From: an uncultured Lachnospiraceae bacterium
GTDB lineage: Bacteria; Bacillota_A; Clostridia; Lachnospirales; Lachnospiraceae
Assembly: GCA_947564305.1 (NCBI GenBank)
Contig: CANOBT010000181.1
Span: forward strand, 1 to 10,441
Reading direction: 5' to 3'
Length of the DNA stretch: 10,441 bases
Shown here: piece by piece, positions 6,504 through 10,441 of the stretch
Position numbering within the stretch: position 1 is the stretch's first letter
Layout of the letters: each line of letters starts with the position of its first letter
Notes under the pieces: generated by a model
What the model saw: only the letters and a program-made list of their open reading frames with translations
Databases searched by the model: none
Told to the model about the DNA's origin: nothing
Made by a program: the position numbers and the translations under genes

Positions 6504-6779
6504 ATGGATGAGGAAAGCAGAATCAATTATTATATCCTGTTTGAGAATTATACACAGGGGATGATGCTGCAGGAACTTTTGCGGGAGGAGCATATTTCCT
6601 CCCGTATTTCACCTGCGCCCCGTTCTATTCAGGGAGAACTTGGGTGCGGCATGTCCTTGCTGGTTCAGCCGGAGGAGATAGAACGTGTGCGGGAATGCAT
6701 TCAGAAAAATAAGGCGGAGTATTATGATATTGTAGCCCTGCCCTGTCAAATAAATCCCCGCAGAAATAAATTTTGTTAG
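6504..6779 (+). CDS. DUF3343 putative Se/S carrier-like protein (second copy)
   Basis: A 91-residue protein: YYILFENYTQGMMLQELL (strand-helix), then SPAPRSIQGELGCGMSLLV with the conserved cysteine at Cys48, a helix, and a tail YDIVALPC ending in Cys91 as the very last residue. The ATG at 6504 is chosen over an in-frame ATG at 6426 because the longer form would overlap the reductase by 77 bases and its extra residues look like read-through of that gene. The ATG starts one base after the upstream TAA and has only a weak ribosome site, so it is probably translated by coupling. Overall DUF3343 identity is less conserved than in the first copy. Its place between a reductase and the activator suggests a role in cluster maturation or sulfur delivery (inference). 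Confidence 0.78.
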   Translation: MDEESRINYYILFENYTQGMMLQELLREEHISSRISPAPRSIQGELGCGMSLLVQPEEIERVRECIQKNKAEYYDIVALPCQINPRRNKFC

Positions 6780-6789
6780 GAGTAAGGTT

Positions 6790-7563
6790 ATGAAGAAATA
6801 TAATATCGGAATTGATATCGGCTCTACCTGCGCAAAGCTAGCCGTCCTGGATGAGGATAAGAAGCTGATTCTAAAATCCGTGCAGCCTACAGGATGGAGC
6901 AGTGTGGATACCGCAGAGTCCATCCGAAAGAAACTCCAGGACGAAGGGATTGATGTAGAGCAATCCACCTGTGTGGCTACCGGGTACGGAAGGATTTCTG
7001 TTCCCTACGCAGACAAAATGGTCACAGAGATTACCTGCCATGCCCGCGGGGCCATGTGGATTCATGATTCCAGTGAAATGGCGGTTATTGATATCGGCGG
7101 TCAGGATACAAAGATTATCCGTATAGAAGACGGCAGAGTGAAGGACTTTGTGATGAATGACAAATGCTCCGCAGGAACAGGCCGTTTTCTGGAGGTTATG
7201 GCAAATACTATGGCTCTGCGGCCGGATGAAATCTGTGAACTGGCTCGTCAAGGCGGCGGTACGGCTATCAGCTCTATGTGTACGGTATTTGCAGAATCAG
7301 AGGTTATCAGCTTGATCGGACGCGGTGAAAAGAAAGAGAATATTGCGTTTGCCGTGGTGGAGTCCATTGTAAATAAGGTGGTGTCCCAGAGCAGCAGGCT
7401 GAATGTGGGTGAGGAGACAGTCTGTTTGACAGGGGGGCTGTGCGAATGTGCTTATCTTCGGGAAAACCTGTCAGAAAAACTGAACTGTGAGGTTCAGGCG
7501 GACCCGAACGGCAGATTTGCCGGGGCGATTGGGGCGGCGTTATGTGCCGCGGAGGCCAGGTAA
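6790..7563 (+). CDS. ATP-dependent activator of 2-hydroxyacyl-CoA dehydratase/double-cubane reductases (BadF/HgdC type)
   Basis: A 257-residue ASKHA-fold ATPase. It has GIDIGSTCAKLAVLD (phosphate 1), VIDIGGQDTK at about 99-108 (phosphate 2), and a C-terminal adenosine motif VCLTGGLCECAYL. The two cysteines that bridge a [4Fe-4S] cluster between subunits of the homodimer are Cys126 (NDKCSAGTGRFLE) and Cys164 (SSMCTVFAESEV). In the family, ATP hydrolysis drives one-electron transfer to the partner enzyme at very low potential. It is the only activator in the operon, so it probably serves both reductases. An AGGAG ribosome site overlaps the stop of the preceding gene, and the next reductase starts 31 bases after its stop. 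Length is typical. Family call is very secure. Confidence 0.95.
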   Translation: MKKYNIGIDIGSTCAKLAVLDEDKKLILKSVQPTGWSSVDTAESIRKKLQDEGIDVEQSTCVATGYGRISVPYADKMVTEITCHARGAMWIHDSSEMAVIDIGGQDTKIIRIEDGRVKDFVMNDKCSAGTGRFLEVMANTMALRPDEICELARQGGGTAISSMCTVFAESEVISLIGRGEKKENIAFAVVESIVNKVVSQSSRLNVGEETVCLTGGLCECAYLRENLSEKLNCEVQADPNGRFAGAIGAALCAAEAR

Positions 7564-7580
7564 TAAAAACAAAAGAACTC

Positions 7581-7586
7581 AGGAGG
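7581..7586 (+). promoter_or_regulatory. Ribosome site fixing a GTG start
   Basis: AGGAGG sits 8 bases before a GTG at 7595. An upstream in-frame ATG at 7487 would overlap the activator gene by 77 bases and add 36 Arg-rich residues unlike the family, so the GTG is taken as the start. The surrounding AACTCAGGAGGAAT is identical to that before yedF. Confidence 0.85.
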
Positions 7587-7594
7587 AATCACAA

Positions 7595-8746
7595 GTGGAA
7601 CTGATACAAAATTTACCGGAAGTATTTGAACAATTTGCAGAGCAGAGGAAAAATTCCTTTTTAGCAGTGAAAAAATTAAAGGACGAGGGCGTTCCTGTTG
7701 TGGGAGCATACTGTACCTATTTTCCGCAGGAAATTGCAATGGCAGCAGGCGCGGCGACAGTGGGCTTATGCTCTACCTCGGATGAAACGATTCCGGAAGC
7801 GGAGAAGGAGCTGCCGAAAAATCTCTGTCCTTTGATTAAGTCCAGCTATGGATTCGCAAAGACAGATAAATGTCCGTTTTTCTATTTCTCGGATGTGGTA
7901 GTCGGAGAGACGACCTGTGACGGAAAAAAGAAAATGTATGAATATATGTCCGAATTCAAAGATGTGTTTGTCATGGAATTGCCGAATACACAGAGCGAAG
8001 AAGCATTGAAACTCTGGAGGAGCGAGATTATCCGCTTCAAGGAATACCTGGAAAAGAAATTCCAGACAGAGATTAGCGAAGAAAAAATCCGGGAGGCAGT
8101 AAAACTGCAGAATGCTGTCCGCAATTCCATGAAGCGTCTGTATGCGGTTATGAAACATGACCCTGCGCCGATCGGCGGCTACGATTTGTTTAAAGTGCTG
8201 TATGGAAGTACATTTAAATTTGATAAGACCTTGATTCCAGGGGAGATTGACAGCCTGGTGGAGAAAATCGAAAAAGAATACGGGGAAGGAAAAATGCAGG
8301 AAAAGAAACCCCGTATCATGCTGACCGGATGCCCAGTGGGAGGAGCCACGGAAAAAATCATCCGTGCCGTGGAGGACAACGGCGGAATTGTTGTTGCTTA
8401 TGAAAACTGTACAGGGGCAAAGACCTTTGACAAGCTGGTGGACGAGAGTGCAGAAGATATCTATGATGCCATTGCAAGGAGATATCTGGATATTGGATGT
8501 TCCGTAATGACGCCGAATAAAAACCGTCTGGAACTGGCAGGACGGTTGATTGACGAGTATCAGGTAGATGGTGTGATTGAGATGACACTTCAGGCTTGTC
8601 ATACATATAATGTGGAAAGTCTGGCGATACGTAAATTTGTGACACAGGAAAAGAATATTCCTTATATCAACGTAGAAACCGATTACTCTCAGCAGGATGT
8701 AGGACAGTTAAATACGAGAGTAGCCGCATTTATTGAAATGCTGTAA
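7595..8746 (+). CDS. Double-cubane / 2-hydroxyacyl-CoA dehydratase family reductase (second paralog)
   Basis: A 383-residue protein homologous to the first reductase. Matching cysteines are Cys40 (AYCTYFPQEIAMAAG), Cys59, Cys78 (LCPLIK), Cys93, Cys108 (TTCDGKKK), Cys272 (ENCTG), Cys302 and Cys335 in the canonical QACHTYNVES. It also has Cys246 (TGCPVGG), which the first paralog lacks (SGTPMAI there). It ends with the family signature VETDYSQQDVGQLNTRVAAFIEML. Of the two it looks closer to the family norm in length and motifs. The first and second paralogs might each form homodimers, or pair as a heterodimer like HgdA/HgdB; sequence does not decide. It is last in the operon, 64 bases before the terminator hairpin. 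The substrate is unknown. Confidence 0.9.
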   Translation: MELIQNLPEVFEQFAEQRKNSFLAVKKLKDEGVPVVGAYCTYFPQEIAMAAGAATVGLCSTSDETIPEAEKELPKNLCPLIKSSYGFAKTDKCPFFYFSDVVVGETTCDGKKKMYEYMSEFKDVFVMELPNTQSEEALKLWRSEIIRFKEYLEKKFQTEISEEKIREAVKLQNAVRNSMKRLYAVMKHDPAPIGGYDLFKVLYGSTFKFDKTLIPGEIDSLVEKIEKEYGEGKMQEKKPRIMLTGCPVGGATEKIIRAVEDNGGIVVAYENCTGAKTFDKLVDESAEDIYDAIARRYLDIGCSVMTPNKNRLELAGRLIDEYQVDGVIEMTLQACHTYNVESLAIRKFVTQEKNIPYINVETDYSQQDVGQLNTRVAAFIEML

Positions 8747-8810
8747 AGAAAGGGATTTCGTAGATGCAGTCCCCTTTAACCAGGTAACAAGCCATTATAT
8801 TTATCAGAGA

Positions 8811-8850
8811 ACCGAAGTCTGCCGTCAAAGTGTACAGGCTTCGGTTTTTT
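8811..8850 (+). terminator. Intrinsic terminator of the seven-gene operon
   Basis: Arms 8811-8821 (ACCGAAGTCTG) and 8835-8845 (CAGGCTTCGGT) form an 11-pair stem with one G-T pair, followed by six T. It lies between convergent genes. On the minus strand the same hairpin is followed only by TCTCTGATAAAT, so it would be a weak terminator for the ATPase gene. Confidence 0.9.
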
Positions 8851-8854
8851 CTAT

Positions 8855-10156
8855 CTATATGCAGAATACAGCATACAGAGGCACAGATATCAGTCCGTTT
8901 TCATCTGCTCCAAAGTTTCTGGAGGAAATCCGTATCATTTCTTTCGGATGAAACATATTGGAAAAATGTTTCATGCTCTTTGCGTGTACGTTTTGATCAT
9001 ACTTTACTTCCACTGGAAGCACATTCCCTTTCTTCTGAATCAAGAAATCTACCTCTGCTGCCGGTGCATCTGAAGTCCAATAATACAGCTCGTGTCCCCC
9101 CGCACATAGTGCCTGTGCCACATAGTTTTCTGCCAGTGCACCCTTATAAACATCGGATAATTCCTGACGAATCACATTTTCCGGCATGATTCCGGAAAAA
9201 CAGGAAAGCAGGCCCACATCAGACATATAAAGCTTAAAAGAGGAAATGTCCCTGGAGACCTTCACCGGCACCTCTCCTCTTGTTACCCGGTCACATTCTA
9301 GTGCAATTCCGGCCATGACAAGCCAGGCAATGGAGTCACCAAACAATCCTGCCGTCGCACCTTTTCGTATCAGTTTATACTGAAATTTTTTATTGTCCTT
9401 GGCAAGCTGTGCCGGCAGAGAACGAAAGGCATTCTGAATCTTCGTACATTCTCCGGCGGTAGAATACTTCGCCATATCCGCAGTATAGGCATTCAAGATT
9501 AGCTCTTGCATCTCCTGGATATTTACCAGTGTTTGCTCTTCTGTATACATCTTGACAACTGCCGGCATTCCGCCCACAAACAGATACCGGCGCAGCCAGG
9601 TCATCAGTTCACGGTGAGATTGCTCCGGCATCTCAGCTCTCTGCTCAAAATGTTCCCTGATCAATGGGATAAAGTGTCCATTCCCCATCGCTTTTAGAAA
9701 TTCATCAAATGTCAATGGATACATGGTTTTCATCAATACCTTGCCTACCGGAAAAGAATACTTTTCCCGATGGAGCGCAACCCCCAGAAGACTTCCGGCA
9801 GCCACAATATGGTACTCTGGTGCCTCCTCAGCAAAATATTTCAGAGAGGTCAGGGCACGTTCGCATACCTGAATCTCATCAAATATTAATAATGTTTGTT
9901 CTGGTACAATCCGTTCTGTAAAATACTCTTCCAGAAAACGGATGATTCGCTCCGGGTTTAAATCTCCGTCAAAAAATTCAGCAATCACTGGCATACGCTC
10001 AAAATTAATATAAATAAAATTTTTATAATAATCCCTGCCGAAACGCTGTAAGGTATAGGTTTTTCCTACCTGCCTTGCTCCATATAGAACTAACGGCAGA
10101 CGGTCTTTTTTGTTATTGCGCCATTCCAATAAATCATTGACTATATTCCGCTCCAT
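8855..10156 (-). CDS. AAA-type ATPase with DUF4143 C-terminal domain
   Basis: A 433-residue protein. The N-terminal ATPase has Walker A GARQVGKT (residues 26-33), Walker B LLIFDEIQ (Asp93-Glu94) and a sensor-like AAGSLLG near 119-125. The C-terminal half is the DUF4143 type: YMSDVGLLSCF, ENYVAQAL and EVDFLIQKKGNVLPVEVK, where Asp370, Glu383 and Lys385 resemble a PD-(D/E)XK nuclease core. This family is widespread in anaerobes, often in many copies; its role is unsettled. The start at 10156 is preferred to an ATG eight codons upstream because AAGGAGG lies 9 bases before it and would fall inside the longer form. Monocistronic here, convergent with the operon, with its own promoter and upstream dyad repeats. 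Confidence 0.9.
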   Translation of the reverse strand: MERNIVNDLLEWRNNKKDRLPLVLYGARQVGKTYTLQRFGRDYYKNFIYINFERMPVIAEFFDGDLNPERIIRFLEEYFTERIVPEQTLLIFDEIQVCERALTSLKYFAEEAPEYHIVAAGSLLGVALHREKYSFPVGKVLMKTMYPLTFDEFLKAMGNGHFIPLIREHFEQRAEMPEQSHRELMTWLRRYLFVGGMPAVVKMYTEEQTLVNIQEMQELILNAYTADMAKYSTAGECTKIQNAFRSLPAQLAKDNKKFQYKLIRKGATAGLFGDSIAWLVMAGIALECDRVTRGEVPVKVSRDISSFKLYMSDVGLLSCFSGIMPENVIRQELSDVYKGALAENYVAQALCAGGHELYYWTSDAPAAEVDFLIQKKGNVLPVEVKYDQNVHAKSMKHFSNMFHPKEMIRISSRNFGADENGLISVPLYAVFCI

Positions 10157-10161
10157 AAAAT

Positions 10162-10172
10162 CCCTCCTCCTT
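10162..10172 (-). promoter_or_regulatory. Ribosome site fixing the ATPase start
   Basis: On the minus strand AAGGAGGAGGG lies just before the ATG at 10156. It overlaps codons 3 to 6 of the alternative longer frame that begins at 10180, so the shorter start is favoured. Confidence 0.8.
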
Positions 10173-10274
10173 TTATACATGACAATCTGTTTGCACCATA
10201 TCTATAAAGCGTATTTTAACTCGTATAATTTCCATATCATAAATTTCACGTAATATTCTGTTTTCTTTATTACT

Positions 10275-10303
10275 AGTATACAGGTTTATTTTATAAAAAT
10301 CAA
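10275..10303 (-). promoter_or_regulatory. Promoter of the ATPase gene
   Basis: On the minus strand TTGATT (complement of 10298-10303), 17 bases, then TATACT (complement of 10275-10280). The predicted transcript would have a leader of about 110 bases before the ATG at 10156. I recognise no riboswitch in that leader. Confidence 0.7.
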
Positions 10304-10306
10304 TAA

Positions 10307-10420
10307 AAATCATTTTGGAATGACTTTTATTTATGAAAATATCACTTTAGAGTTACTATTATTTTGATTTTATCATATTAAAATAATAAATTCAAAAAGA
10401 TAAATCATTTTTAAATGACT
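10307..10420. repeat. Phased dyad repeats upstream of the ATPase promoter
   Basis: Two 19-base units, 10307-10325 and 10402-10420, agree at 17 of 19 positions (AAATCATTTT, two variable bases, AATGACT). Each contains the inverted pair TCATT-4 bases-AATGA. A third unit at 10339-10357 matches the first at 14 of 19, and a weak fourth at 10370-10388 at about 11 of 19. Spacings are 32, 31 and 32, close to three DNA helical turns. The first unit abuts the -35 box, as operator or activator sites would. The background is very AT-rich, so the two weaker units could be chance. Confidence 0.5.
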
Positions 10421-10441
10421 ATTTTTTAAAATTTAATAACT

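Noticed and set aside
6609..6968. Minus-strand open frame spanning the second DUF3343 gene and the start of the activator
   Set aside because: It crosses two supported genes and their spacer, has no family resemblance and no start signal.
7487..7594. Upstream extension of the second reductase to an ATG
   Set aside because: The added 36 residues are Arg-rich, overlap the activator gene, and an AGGAGG sits in front of the GTG at 7595.
7766..8602. Long open frame on the minus strand (278 codons) opposite the second reductase
   Set aside because: It lies wholly inside a well-supported gene, has no ribosome site, and its sequence is rich in Phe, His and Cys, as antisense frames of this composition usually are.
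8749..8777. AAAGGG/CCCTTT inverted repeat just after the last operon gene
   Set aside because: Six pairs with a loop of about 17 bases and no T-run. The hairpin at 8811-8850 is the convincing terminator.
10421..10441. Further dyad repeat or CRISPR-like continuation at the right edge
   Set aside because: Too little sequence remains. The repeats are short dyads with no spacers of constant sequence class, so a CRISPR array is not supported.

Overview
The window looks like chromosomal DNA of a low-to-moderate GC Gram-positive obligate anaerobe, most likely a clostridial gut-type bacterium (Lachnospiraceae-like). The reasons are strong AGGAGG ribosome sites, AT-rich spacers, a TPP riboswitch, a lipoprotein with a Gram-positive style signal, and an oxygen-sensitive 2-hydroxyacyl-CoA dehydratase/double-cubane enzyme set. 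The assignment is an inference from gene content and not from a marker gene.

Left edge (1-278): a TPP riboswitch with its own promoter lies on the minus strand. It reads out of the window into a gene of which only the first three codons are present, presumably a thiamine synthesis or uptake gene. Divergent from it (279-2970, plus strand) is a mixed AT-rich block: an HD-domain phosphohydrolase, a GNAT acetyltransferase, a KilA-N domain protein and a small lipoprotein, closed by a strong terminator at 2976-3020. The KilA-N gene is bracketed by two 37-base direct repeats that correspond to the 3' end of the GNAT gene. It also carries a perfect 26-base palindrome inside its coding sequence.

Centre (3030-8850, plus strand): one apparent seven-gene operon, running from a promoter at 3030-3058 to a terminator at 8811-8850. 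The order is a DUF3343 protein, a class V aminotransferase-fold cysteine desulfurase, YedF (TusA-like plus DsrE-like), a first double-cubane/2-hydroxyacyl-CoA dehydratase-type reductase, a second DUF3343 protein, a BadF/HgdC-type ATP-dependent activator, and a second double-cubane-type reductase. The first three are families known from sulfur/selenium trafficking (YedF, DUF3343 and the EF2568-type desulfurase are markers of labile-selenium pathways). The last group is an ATP-driven low-potential electron transfer system: the [4Fe-4S] activator hydrolyses ATP and fires electrons into the reductase clusters. Together they suggest a persulfide (or selenide) relay serving, or feeding substrate to, a pair of Fe-S reductases. 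The substrate cannot be read from the sequence, and no selD or molybdenum hydroxylase is in the window.

Right edge (8855-10441, minus strand): a convergent AAA-type ATPase with a C-terminal DUF4143 region. It has its own promoter, and upstream of that is a set of related dyad repeats spaced about 31-32 bases apart that runs towards the window end.
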